NCBI RefSeq assembly: GCF_004403065.1
Contig: NZ_SOHA01000041.1
Location: forward strand, 62,001 to 126,000
DNA: 64,000 nucleotides
Direction of reading: 5' to 3'
From: Cryobacterium cryoconiti
GTDB taxonomy: Bacteria > Actinomycetota > Actinomycetes > Actinomycetales > Microbacteriaceae
In this document: in pieces, positions 43,103-51,542 of the stretch
How positions within the stretch are numbered: the first letter of the stretch is position 1
Layout of the letters: each line of letters begins with the position of its first letter
Made by a program: the position numbers and the translations under genes
Notes under the pieces: model-generated
Seen by the model: the letters and a program-made list of their open reading frames with translations, nothing else
Told to the model about the DNA's origin: nothing
The model's database searches: none

Positions 43103-43410
43103 GCGTCTGGTTCTGGATCCTCGTGGCCTGTGCTGCCGGGTTTCTCACGAAGCTGCTCGGCTACCTCGTGCCGCGCAAGTGGCTCACCAACGCGCGCATC
43201 GCCCGGGTCGCCGGCACGCTCACGATCGGCCTGCTCGCCTCCCTGACGGTCGCGAACACCCTCTCCACCGGGCAGACGCTGGTCCTGGACGCCCGACTCG
43301 GCGCCCTCGCCGCCGCGGCGATCGCCCTCTGGCTGAGGGCCCCGTTCCTGGTGGTGGTCGTCGCGGGAGCGGCCGCGGCGGCCGGACTGCGCCTGCTCGG
43401 CGCCGCCTAG
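43099..43410 (+). CDS. azlD: AzlD-family branched-chain amino acid exporter, small subunit
   Basis: A 103-residue protein with three to four helices; AGFLTKLLGYLVPRKWL and ALWLRAPFLVVVVAG fit the AzlD/BrnE family. GTGA overlap with azlC indicates translational coupling. Family B palindrome copy 2 begins 50 bp after the stop. Confidence 0.85.
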   Translation: MSVWFWILVACAAGFLTKLLGYLVPRKWLTNARIARVAGTLTIGLLASLTVANTLSTGQTLVLDARLGALAAAAIALWLRAPFLVVVVAGAAAAAGLRLLGAA

Positions 43411-43460
43411 CACCGTGCCCCGGCCGCCCCGACCGTCGCCGCCCTGCCACTCATCTGTTC

Positions 43461-43525
43461 CCCGTGCGGACAACTGTTGCCGGCACGCGGGCAACAGTTG
43501 TCCGCACGGGCGACAGTTGCCGGTC
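43461..43525. repeat. Dispersed palindromic repeat, family B, copy 2
   Basis: A perfect 21-bp inverted repeat (43461-43481 with 43490-43510) has an 8-nt loop; the arm contains GCGGACAACTGTTGCC. The similarity to copy 1 (reverse complement) continues downstream through GACAGTTGCCGG. It sits between azlD and the YegP-like gene. Confidence 0.75.
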
Positions 43526-43603
43526 GCGGTGCCGGGAGCGGTAGGGTTTTTCCAACGGCTAGCTGCCGACCATGTTTTTCAATGTTGAAGAAATGAGTGT
43601 GCC

Positions 43604-43792
43604 ATGAGTGGAAAATACGAGCTCTACGCAGAACGATCCGGCGGATTCCAGTTTCGGCTGAAGGCCAACAACGGCGAAGTGATCGCAACCTCCGAGAGCT
43701 ACCACTCCAAGGCGGAGGCCCTCAAGGGCATCGAGGCGCTGAAGACCCACGTCAAGTCGCACGTGGTCGACATGACGGAACCGGAAGACTGA
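43604..43792 (+). CDS. YegP-like DUF1508 small protein
   Basis: A 62-residue protein with one DUF1508 unit: KYELYAERSGGFQFRLKANNGEVIATSESYHSKAEALKGIEAL. Many homologues carry two copies in tandem; here there is one. The fold is a small beta-sheet plus helix; the cellular role is not established. ATG 43604 is the only in-frame start that gives the complete domain. Confidence 0.88.
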   Translation: MSGKYELYAERSGGFQFRLKANNGEVIATSESYHSKAEALKGIEALKTHVKSHVVDMTEPED

Positions 43793-43844
43793 GCCCGGAA
43801 ACAGCCGGCTACCAGGGCGTGACCGCCCACCCGCACGCGCGCCG

Positions 43845-44915
43845 TTAGGCGGCGAGCTGCTCCCCGGTCAGCAATTCCGCGGCGAGCAGTTCGAGGGTGC
43901 GCTCCCGGGCCGGTGAGGCGAACGGGTCCGCATCCGTGTGAGCGGACGCGATCGGCTGCAGCATGACCTCGTCGACCCCGAACTGCGCCGCGAGGGCACG
44001 GATGCGCGTTGCAGCACCGACGGGCTCGTCGATGATCCAGGCGGCGGCCATCCGTTCGACCATGCCGAGCAGTGCCGGCGTCATCGGTGCGGCGGCGGCC
44101 TCCTCGACCGTGGCGAGGGGTCCGAGCGGCAGGCCTGAGCGCAGGCGCGCCATCTGCTGCATCTGCGGCAGCGCGAGGGCGAGGGCCTCTGCTTTCGTGT
44201 CGGCGACCGCCACGTTCAGGGTGAGGATCGTGCGGGGTGCGTCGAGGGTCTCACTGGGCGTGAACCCGCGGCGGTACAGGTCGAGGGCCTGGGTGGTGCC
44301 GTCGCCGGCGAAGTGGTTGGCGAAGACGTAGGGCATGCCCTGCCGGGCCGCGAGCCGGGCCGAGTACTCGCTCGAGCCCAGCAGCCAGATGTCGGGCATC
44401 CCGGTGGCGGCGGGCGTCGCGTGCAGGGTGTACTCCTGGCCGGAGGTGAGGCTGAGCGAAGCCCCGTCGGGGTGCAGCAGCGCGGCGATGTCGGCGATGT
44501 TGCGCGGGAACGCGTCGACCTCGCTCACGGCGCCGCTCGAGCGGAGCAGCGCGGTGATCATCGGGTCGCTGCCGGGCGCACGGCCCAGCCCCAGGTCGAT
44601 GCGACCGGGGAAGGCCGCCTCGAGGATGCCGAACTGCTCGGCGATGACGAGCGGCGAGTGGTTGGGCAGCATCACTCCCCCGGAGCCGACCCGGATGCGT
44701 TCGGTCCGCGCGGCGAGGATGCCGATCAGCACGGGCGGGTTCGTCGACGCCACCGCCTGCATATTGTGGTGCTCCGCGACCCAGTACCGGGTGTAGCCGA
44801 GGCGGTCGGCGCTCTGGGCGAGACGCACGGCTGCCGCGATCGCCTGAGCGGAGCTCTGGGGGGTGCGGACGGGAATCAGATCGAGCACGGACAGGCTCAG
44901 CGCGGAGGTAGACAT
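43845..44915 (-). CDS. Luciferase-like (MsnO8-type) flavin-dependent oxidoreductase
   Basis: A 356-residue LLM-family protein: LSVLDLIPVRTPQSSAQAI at the start, RYWVAEHHNMQAVAS, VGSGGVMLPNHSPLVIAEQFG and LGLGRAPGSDP are typical of the MsnO8/YhbW branch. Substrate unknown. It lies downstream of the rpsO terminator. Confidence 0.9.
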   Translation of the reverse strand: MSTSALSLSVLDLIPVRTPQSSAQAIAAAVRLAQSADRLGYTRYWVAEHHNMQAVASTNPPVLIGILAARTERIRVGSGGVMLPNHSPLVIAEQFGILEAAFPGRIDLGLGRAPGSDPMITALLRSSGAVSEVDAFPRNIADIAALLHPDGASLSLTSGQEYTLHATPAATGMPDIWLLGSSEYSARLAARQGMPYVFANHFAGDGTTQALDLYRRGFTPSETLDAPRTILTLNVAVADTKAEALALALPQMQQMARLRSGLPLGPLATVEEAAAAPMTPALLGMVERMAAAWIIDEPVGAATRIRALAAQFGVDEVMLQPIASAHTDADPFASPARERTLELLAAELLTGEQLAA

Positions 44916-44974
44916 CGCTGGGGAAAACCGCGCCGGGCCCGGGGATATTCCCGTTCCCCACTCCCGGACATACG

Positions 44975-45009
44975 AAACGGGCCGCCACCTTGAAGGTGAC
45001 GGCCCGTTT
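44975..45009 (-). terminator. Hairpin terminator of rpsO
   Basis: A ~17-bp stem with one mismatch (AAACGGGCCGCCACCTT against its complement) and a minimal loop. It lies 33 bp after the rpsO stop and ends with TTT on the minus strand. Confidence 0.75.
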
Positions 45010-45041
45010 GTAAGAAGATCGCGGTGTCTTCGAAAAGTGCC

Positions 45042-45311
45042 TTAGCGGCGCAGTCCGAGGCTGCCGATCAGCGTGCGGTACCGAGTGATGTCGACATCCG
45101 ACAGGTAACCGAGCAGACGACGGCGCTGACCAACCATGAGAAGCAGGCCACGACGTGAGTGGTGGTCGTGCTTGTGCTCTTTCAGGTGCTCCGTGAGGTC
45201 CAGGATGCGCTGCGTGAGCATGGCAATCTGCACTTCGGGGGACCCGGTGTCGCCTGGGTGGGTAGCGTACTTTTCGATGATCGCCTTCTTTGCATTAGCT
45301 TCGAGTGCCAT
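45042..45311 (-). CDS. rpsO: 30S ribosomal protein S15
   Basis: An 89-residue protein of exactly standard length with [32 protein letters not shown] and [11 protein letters not shown]. It binds 16S rRNA in the central domain of the 30S platform. ATG 45311 has AAGGGGAT upstream. A 14-G homopolymer lies ~155 bp upstream of the start in the promoter-proximal region. Confidence 0.97.
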   Translation of the reverse strand: MALEANAKKAIIEKYATHPGDTGSPEVQIAMLTQRILDLTEHLKEHKHDHHSRRGLLLMVGQRRRLLGYLSDVDITRYRTLIGSLGLRR

Positions 45312-45465
45312 AGATGGGATCCCCTTTCTCTCACTGCGCGGTGCCCGGGGCCGAATGCCTGGGCTCTCTTGATCCGCGGCCGTCAAACGGCAACCCACCG
45401 AGTTTAGCAGAGTCGGGGCGGCCGGCAGCTCCGCGCGGCGATCCCGGGCGGGACGGCGAGCAGCT

Positions 45466-45479
45466 GGGGGGGGGGGGGG
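45466..45479. repeat. Homopolymer of 14 G
   Basis: An uninterrupted run of 14 G in the gap between the AI-2E-family transporter stop and the rpsO start. Long G runs are prone to replication slippage and to sequencing error, so the exact length is uncertain. Confidence 0.85.
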
Positions 45480-45510
45480 TTCGTGCAGGGGCGCCGAGGA
45501 TGTCCGGGCC

Positions 45511-46629
45511 CTAGGCAGGCACCGGCCGGTGCCGGAGTGAGAACTTGGCCCGCTTCGTGATCGACTCGTCGGGGCCGTCCCAGACCTTGATCATCGCCCA
45601 GCCCACGGCCACGAACGGCACCGCGAGCACGGCCCCGGCGATGCCGCCGAGGATGGTGCCCACGGTCAGGGCGATGAGGATCACCAGCGGATGCAGCTTC
45701 AACGAGCCCGCCATCACCACCGGGTTGAGCAGGTCGCCCTCGATCTGGTTGACCACGACCACGATGGCCACCACGATCAACGCCACGAGGGGACCGTTGG
45801 CCACCAGGGCCACCAGGGCGGCCAGGATGCCTGCGACGGTGGCCCCGATCAGCGGGATGAACGCCGTCAGGAACACGATCACGGCCAGTGGCAGGGCCAG
45901 CGGCACCTGCAGGATGGCCAGCCCGATGCCGATCAGTACGGCGTCGAAAAGGGCGATGATCGCAGTCCCTCGCACATACTGACCGAGCACCGTCGGGGTG
46001 ACGTCACCGATCCGGTGTGCCCGCTCGAGCGGCCCGCCGTGCAGGAACCGGAGGAAGAACCCCCAGATCTGGCCGCCGTCCTTGAGGAAGAAGAACAGGA
46101 TCACCAGCACCAGCAGGGCCCCGGTGACCAGTTCCACCGCGGCGGACACGCCCGCGAGGGCGCCGGTGCCGAATTGCGCGCTGGTCACGAAGCCCACGAT
46201 CGCGTTCCGCACCGCGTTGAACTGCTCGGAGTCCAGCTCCAGCGGCCCGTCCACCAGAAGCCCTTGCAGCTCGTCGAGCCCGTCGCTGGCGGCCACCACC
46301 AGCGCACCCCACTGGTTGCGCACCGCGAAGACGATGAGCGTGACGATGCCGCCGAGGATGAGCGCCCCCGCCAGCAGGGTGATCCACGTCGCGAGGATCC
46401 TCGGCAGGCCGCGCTTCCGCAGCCAGCCGACCAGCGGCGCCAGCGCCGAGGCCAGGATCAGCGCCACCAGCACGGGGATGACCACGAGTTTCACCTGGAC
46501 CAGGGCGTAGACGGCGCCGCCCGCCAGAACGATGACGACGATGATCTGGGCAGAGCGCACGGCTATCCGGCCGAGTCGGTCGGTCAGCAGGGTCTGCAGA
46601 GGCTGGTGTGAGGTGTCGGCGGCGCGCAT
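45511..46629 (-). CDS. AI-2E/PerM-family transporter
   Basis: A 372-residue membrane protein, about eight helices, of the TqsA/PerM (UPF0118) family: [25 protein letters not shown], then [11 protein letters not shown] and [16 protein letters not shown]. Members include AI-2 exporters and Na+/H+-type antiporters; the substrate cannot be told. TATGGT lies 6 nt before ATG 46629 and a GGAGG also overlaps, so either initiation mode is possible. Confidence 0.87.
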   Translation of the reverse strand: MRAADTSHQPLQTLLTDRLGRIAVRSAQIIVVIVLAGGAVYALVQVKLVVIPVLVALILASALAPLVGWLRKRGLPRILATWITLLAGALILGGIVTLIVFAVRNQWGALVVAASDGLDELQGLLVDGPLELDSEQFNAVRNAIVGFVTSAQFGTGALAGVSAAVELVTGALLVLVILFFFLKDGGQIWGFFLRFLHGGPLERAHRIGDVTPTVLGQYVRGTAIIALFDAVLIGIGLAILQVPLALPLAVIVFLTAFIPLIGATVAGILAALVALVANGPLVALIVVAIVVVVNQIEGDLLNPVVMAGSLKLHPLVILIALTVGTILGGIAGAVLAVPFVAVGWAMIKVWDGPDESITKRAKFSLRHRPVPA

Positions 46630-46754
46630 GCCTCCACCATAGGCACGTGTCCGGCGCCGGGATACGGCCCTGGAATCAGGGGCTCCTGAGCAGCGGCCGA
46701 CCGCGCCTCAAACGTGGTTCCCGCATCGACGTCTGAGGCCCGCGCGTCGAAGGT

Positions 46755-48617
46755 CTACCGCGTCGCCGGCTCGACCTGCTCGACCTGTTCAACCTGCTCG
46801 ACCGGCTCCGACTCGGTCAGGTTCGCCTGCTCGGCGACGTCCGATTCCGCGCGGGCGTGCTCCACCGGATGCTTGCGACGCCAGAGCTTCCACCGGCGCT
46901 GTTCCCCATCGGAGAGGGCCGCGGTGATCCGGTCGTCCATCTGGTCGCCGAAGTGGTCGTCGAAGTTCTGCTCCAGGTGGTCGGTGACCTTCTTGCTGAT
47001 CCGTCCGGCCAGCTCTTCCCGGCGCTGGCGCCGTTCGAGGCGCACCAGCACCTGATGCTCTTCCTGGAAGGCCTTGTAGGTGGCGAAGCACATGCCGATC
47101 ATCACCACGCTGACCGGGATGGCCGTCAGGATGGCCCCCGTCTGCAGTGCCGCGAGGCCACCCGCCAGCAGGAGCGCGATGGCGACGAGCCCGCCGAGGC
47201 CGGCCCAGAGGATGCGGCTCCACTTGGGTGGGTTCGTGTCGCCGCCGGAGGCGAGCATGTCGATGACCAGCGATCCGGAGTCGGCCGAGGTGATGAAGAA
47301 GATCGCGACCACGATCACGGCGAGCACCGAGAGCACTGCGCCGAACGGCAGGCCGGAGAGGAAGTCGAAGAGCACGTTCTCGGGGATGATTCCGACCTCC
47401 GGGTCGAACAGGCCACCGCCGCTGCCGTCCCAGGCCTGCTTGATGGCGCTGCCGCCCATCACCGCGAACCACGCGAACGTCACCAGGGTGGGCACCAGCA
47501 GCACGCCGGCCACGAACTCGCGCACCGTGCGGCCGCGCGAGATCCGGGCGATGAAGACGCCGACGAACGGCGCCCACGAGATCCACCAGCCCCAGTAGAA
47601 GACGGTCCAGGCACCCTGCCAGTCGAGGCCGGTCTGGCCGGTGAAGGAGCCGGCGTCGAACGTGAGCCCGACGACACCCTGCAGGTAGCCGCCGATGGAT
47701 TCGACGAATACGCGCAGCAGGTAGAGCGTGGGGCCGAGGAGCAGCACGGCCACGAGCAGCAGCCCGGCCATGCCGAGGTTGATGTTCGAGAGCCACTTGA
47801 TGCCCTTGCCCACACCGCTGACGACGGATGCCGTGGCGATCAGGGTGATCACGACGATGAGCCCCACGAGCAGGGTGTTGTCGACCTCGCCCACGACGCC
47901 CAGGTGGTGCAGGCCGGCGGCGATCTGCTTGACACCCAGCCCGAGGGAGGTGGCCACGCCGAAGAGGGTTCCGACGATCGCGATCACGTCGATGGAGTCG
48001 CCGAGGCGCCCACGCACCCGGTCTCCGAGAAGAGGTTCCAGGGCCCAGCGGATCGAGACGGGACGTCCCTTGCGGTGGATGGCGTAGGCCAGCGACAGGC
48101 CGACCACGGCGTAGATGGCCCAGGCGTGGAAGCCCCAGTGCAGGAACGTCTGTGACATGGCTGCCGCGGCCAGCTCCTGGCTGCTGCCCGTGACGCCGGG
48201 CTTCGGGTCGGTGAAGTGGGTGAGCGGCTCGGCCGTGCCCCAGAACACCAGGCCGATGCCCATGCCGGCGGCGAAGAGCATCGAGAACCAGGACATGAGC
48301 CCGAATTCGGGCACATCGTCGTCCTGGCCGAGTTTGATGTCACCGAACCGGCTCATCCCCATCCAGACCGCGAAGACCACGAACCCGGCGACGATGATCA
48401 GGTAGTACGGTCCCAGGCCGGCCACGACCCAGCCCTGTAGCAGGCTAAGGGTGTCGCCCGTGCGGGTGGGGAAGACGATGGCGATGACAACGATGGCCAG
48501 GATGATGATCAGGGCCGGGAAGAAGACCCGGGGCGCCGGCACGATCTTGCCGCGGTGGCGGGACCGGTCCGGGCGACGCTCATCGGGACGGTTGGGTACG
48601 GGGTTTGGTGCGGTCAC
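46755..48617 (-). CDS. BCCT-family betaine/choline/carnitine transporter
   Basis: A ~620-residue twelve-helix osmolyte transporter. The Trp-rich substrate site region reads FYWGWWISWAPFVGVFIARIS; FGLMSWFSMLFAAGMGIGLVFWG and the preceding G-rich helix match BetP. The long charged C-terminal tail (~115 residues), a site of osmosensing in BetP, ends in tandem VEQ repeats encoded by 9-bp DNA repeats at ~46770-46803. GTG 48617 is the probable start, with only a weak SD. Confidence 0.9.
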   Translation of the reverse strand: MTAPNPVPNRPDERRPDRSRHRGKIVPAPRVFFPALIIILAIVVIAIVFPTRTGDTLSLLQGWVVAGLGPYYLIIVAGFVVFAVWMGMSRFGDIKLGQDDDVPEFGLMSWFSMLFAAGMGIGLVFWGTAEPLTHFTDPKPGVTGSSQELAAAAMSQTFLHWGFHAWAIYAVVGLSLAYAIHRKGRPVSIRWALEPLLGDRVRGRLGDSIDVIAIVGTLFGVATSLGLGVKQIAAGLHHLGVVGEVDNTLLVGLIVVITLIATASVVSGVGKGIKWLSNINLGMAGLLLVAVLLLGPTLYLLRVFVESIGGYLQGVVGLTFDAGSFTGQTGLDWQGAWTVFYWGWWISWAPFVGVFIARISRGRTVREFVAGVLLVPTLVTFAWFAVMGGSAIKQAWDGSGGGLFDPEVGIIPENVLFDFLSGLPFGAVLSVLAVIVVAIFFITSADSGSLVIDMLASGGDTNPPKWSRILWAGLGGLVAIALLLAGGLAALQTGAILTAIPVSVVMIGMCFATYKAFQEEHQVLVRLERRQRREELAGRISKKVTDHLEQNFDDHFGDQMDDRITAALSDGEQRRWKLWRRKHPVEHARAESDVAEQANLTESEPVEQVEQVEQVEPATR

Positions 48618-48827
48618 GTCGTGCTTTCTGGATCGGGAGCATGGTCCGCGACCGGCAGGGAGAGGCCGGTGCGGAACGGAGAGCGTGTCAGCGCCTCGTC
48701 CACGAGGCCTGCAGCGAAAACGGGACCCGGGTCCAGAAGTGGAGGCGGGCGCCGGAGGGCGAATCCTCCAGACTACAGCCCGTGGGGCTTCGAGCTGACG
48801 GCCGCTCAGCATCTCCCGTGCTTCCGC

Positions 48828-49718
48828 TCAGGTCCTCAGCCGCCGCATCACGGCCGGCATCTGCTCCAGAACGGCCTCCGATCCGGTGTAGACGCCGCTG
48901 CTGCGCGGCCAGTGGCAGATCACATCCGTGAAGCCGAGGGAAGCGGCGCGGCCGACGGCATCCTCGAAGGCGGCCATGCTCCGCAGTGAGTAGCTGCCGC
49001 CACTGTCGAGCGACAGGTACCGGTCGATTCCGGCCGGGTCACGGCCCAGGGCGAGCGCCGTATCGTCGAGCCGGTGCGCCAGGGCGGCGACCGAGGCCCA
49101 CCAGGCGTCGCCCTCCGCCCCGTCGGCTCCCGTCGTCACCCAGCCGGAGCCGTGCGTCGCCGCGAGGCGCAGCCCCGTGGGCCCGTTCGCGGCGATCACG
49201 AACGGAACCCGCGGCTGCTGGGCCGGCACGCCGACCATGCGGGCGGCGACCGCGCTCGCCCATTCGCCGCTGAAACTGATGCCGCCGCCACCCGGTTCTT
49301 CGTGGCGCAGTAACACGTCGAGGTGCGTGACGAACTCCCTGAAGCGCTCCGAGCGCTGCTTCGGGGTGTACTCGGGCTGGCCGAGCACGGTGGCGTCGAA
49401 CCCGGTCCCGCCCGATCCGACACCGAGCAGGAATCGCCCGCCCGCGATGTCATCGAGCGTGGCGATTTCCTTGGCGAAGGTCACCGGATGCCGGAAGTTC
49501 GGTGACGAGACAAAGGTGCCCAGCCGGATCCGGGAGGTGACGACCGCCGCCGCAGTCAGGGTCGGAATCGTCGCGTGCCACGGCTGGTCGGCCAGGGACC
49601 GCCAGGACAGATGGTCGTAGGTCCAGGCGTGATCGAAACCGAGGCGCTCCGCCTCCTCCCAGCGGCGACGGGCAACGGGCCACGAGTCCTGCGGGAGAAT
49701 GACGATTCCGAAGCGCAT
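48828..49718 (-). CDS. LLM-class (possibly F420-dependent) oxidoreductase
   Basis: A 296-residue luciferase-like protein: MRFGIVILPQ, DHAWTYDHLSWRSL, RIRLGTFVSSPNFRHPVTFAKEIATLDDIAGGRFLLGVGSGG and VIAANGPTGLRLAATHGSGW. These match the F420-dependent branch of the family, but cofactor use is inferred. TAGACT lies 6 nt before ATG 49718 without SD, suggesting a leaderless start. The gene is divergent from the M4 protease. Confidence 0.88.
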   Translation of the reverse strand: MRFGIVILPQDSWPVARRRWEEAERLGFDHAWTYDHLSWRSLADQPWHATIPTLTAAAVVTSRIRLGTFVSSPNFRHPVTFAKEIATLDDIAGGRFLLGVGSGGTGFDATVLGQPEYTPKQRSERFREFVTHLDVLLRHEEPGGGGISFSGEWASAVAARMVGVPAQQPRVPFVIAANGPTGLRLAATHGSGWVTTGADGAEGDAWWASVAALAHRLDDTALALGRDPAGIDRYLSLDSGGSYSLRSMAAFEDAVGRAASLGFTDVICHWPRSSGVYTGSEAVLEQMPAVMRRLRT

Positions 49719-49970
49719 GCTGTGAGTCTACGGAGCGCCTTCGCACACGCCTTCTCGGCCGCAGGCGGTGGTGCTATTAATGATGCGCGACCGGCATTCT
49801 TTCCTCCTCAGGCAGCCGGTCCGCCAGCTGAGGACAGCAGACCCCCGCGGCGGCAAGCGGCCCACGTTCCGGATGCCGCCGCGGGCCTTCCCAGGCCGGG
49901 TCGACCGCTCGCCGGGTCCAATCGGCCTATTCCTGTGGTGCGCGTCACCGGCAGGTGCCACACTCGAGCC

Positions 49971-51143
49971 ATGACAGGCTCAACGCACAAGGCCACCCGG
50001 TGCGCGATCGTGCCGCCCTACCTCTTGGTGCGGCTGGCCCGGGTCGACGATCCCCGGCTCGCAGCAGCAGCCGAGGCAGCGAGGCGGTCGCTGATGCGGG
50101 ACACGCCGATCCGCGACCTGCGCGCGGCGAAGCATCCGTCGCCGCCCCGCCCCGGCGTGAGCGGCGCCGCGCCGGTGCGCGGCCGTCTCGACCGGGCCGT
50201 GTCGGATGCCGGCAGCCTGGAGCGCCTGCCGGGCCGGCTGGTACGCCGCGAGGGGCAGCCGCCCGGGGCAGACCCGGCGGTGACCGAGGCCTGGGAGGGT
50301 CTCGGCGACACCCATTCCCTCTTCTGGAACGTGTTCGAGCGTGACTCGATCGATGACCGCGGTCTGACGCTGGAAGCGACCGTGCACTACGGCCGCAACT
50401 ACGACAACGCGTTCTGGGACGGCGAACGCATGGTGTTCGGCGACGGCGACGGCCAGGTCTTCAACCGGTTCACGTCCTCGGTGACGGTGATCGGGCACGA
50501 ACTCACGCACGGAGTCACCCAGTTCACGGCCGACCTTGCCTATGAGGGGCAATCCGGCGCGATCAACGAATCCCTGTCGGACGTTTTCGGGTCCCTGGTG
50601 GAGCAGCACGCGCGGGGCCAGTCCGCTGCCGAGGCCGGGTGGCTGATCGGGGAGGGGCTCTTCACCGATCAGGTGCAGGGGGTCGCGTTGCGGTCGCTCA
50701 AGGCGCCCGGAACCGCCTACAACGACGATGTACTCGGTAAAGATCCGCAGCCGGCGCATCTGTCCGGCTACATCGAGACCGAAGACGACAACGGCGGGGT
50801 GCATCTGAACTCCGGCATCCCGAACCGGGCGTTCTACCTCGTGGCCACCGCGCTCGGCGGCAACGCGTGGGACACGGCCGGCCGAATCTGGTTCGACACG
50901 CTCACCTCCGGCACGCTCCCCCGCACAGTGGACTTCGCCGGGTTCGCCCGGGCAACCTCGCGGGCTGCAGTCACGCGCTACGGCGCCGGTTCCCGCGAGC
51001 ACGACGCGGTCATCGCCGGGTGGAGCGAGGTCGGCCTGGGCGGCGGGCTCGGTGCCGGCTGGGGCACCCGATCCGCGTCCCGACCGGGGAGTTCGCCGGT
51101 CGCCGGCCGCGCCTTCGTCGATCCCGGCATCCGACCGGAGTAA
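49971..51143 (+). CDS. Protealysin-like M4 metallopeptidase
   Basis: A thermolysin-family zinc protease, 390 residues. The short N-terminal propeptide has the protealysin-type PPYLL motif (residues 15-19). The catalytic domain has HELTH at 176-180, NESLSD with the third zinc ligand Glu200, and the active-site His in DNGGVHLNSGIPNRAFY. No signal peptide or FTP propeptide is present, as in protealysins. A ~30-residue Gly/Ser/Pro tail extends the C-terminus. ATG 49971 follows CACACT by 6 nt. It is paired with a downstream inhibitor gene. Confidence 0.92.
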   Translation: MTGSTHKATRCAIVPPYLLVRLARVDDPRLAAAAEAARRSLMRDTPIRDLRAAKHPSPPRPGVSGAAPVRGRLDRAVSDAGSLERLPGRLVRREGQPPGADPAVTEAWEGLGDTHSLFWNVFERDSIDDRGLTLEATVHYGRNYDNAFWDGERMVFGDGDGQVFNRFTSSVTVIGHELTHGVTQFTADLAYEGQSGAINESLSDVFGSLVEQHARGQSAAEAGWLIGEGLFTDQVQGVALRSLKAPGTAYNDDVLGKDPQPAHLSGYIETEDDNGGVHLNSGIPNRAFYLVATALGGNAWDTAGRIWFDTLTSGTLPRTVDFAGFARATSRAAVTRYGAGSREHDAVIAGWSEVGLGGGLGAGWGTRSASRPGSSPVAGRAFVDPGIRPE

Positions 51144-51153
51144 CATCGGCCCC

Positions 51154-51423
51154 ATGAAGGTCGTCGTCTCCAGAAGCGGTGGCTTCGCCGGCATCCGCAC
51201 CACCTGGGAGGTCCAGGTGGACGAGCAACCCGACCGGTCCGCCTGGGCGGAACTTCTCGGCGGGCTGCCGTGGGACGCGGTCTCCGAGACCGCGCCGCAA
51301 CCCGACCGGTATGTCTACCGCATCCGCTGCGCCCCGCACGAAGTCGTGCTCGGCGAGCAGCAGGTCTGCGGGCCCTGGAAAGAACTCATTGACCGGGTCA
51401 GAGGCGTGAATGACGCCTCCTGA
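51154..51423 (+). CDS. Emfourin-type protealysin inhibitor
   Basis: An 89-residue protein beginning KVVVSRSGGFAGIRTTWEV, the signature of emfourin (M4in), the proteinaceous inhibitor encoded next to protealysin genes. It starts 10 bp after the protease stop. TAACAT, overlapping the protease stop, lies 7 nt before ATG, so it may have its own leaderless transcript besides read-through. It is expected to bind the active site of the adjacent protease in the cytoplasm (knowledge of the family; not shown here). Confidence 0.85.
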   Translation: MKVVVSRSGGFAGIRTTWEVQVDEQPDRSAWAELLGGLPWDAVSETAPQPDRYVYRIRCAPHEVVLGEQQVCGPWKELIDRVRGVNDAS

Positions 51424-51542
51424 ACCATCCGTCGTCGCATCAGCCTGAGGATCCCCTGTTAGAGTGGCACTGATAAAGGGGGCTCGCCATCGCTAATCTG
51501 CCGGCTGTAAAATCTTCACGTTCTTTCTTCCGTCCTTCGGCA

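Noticed and set aside
44975-45009. Family A or B palindromic repeat
   Set aside because: Its stem sequence matches neither family and its position and short T-run fit an rpsO terminator.
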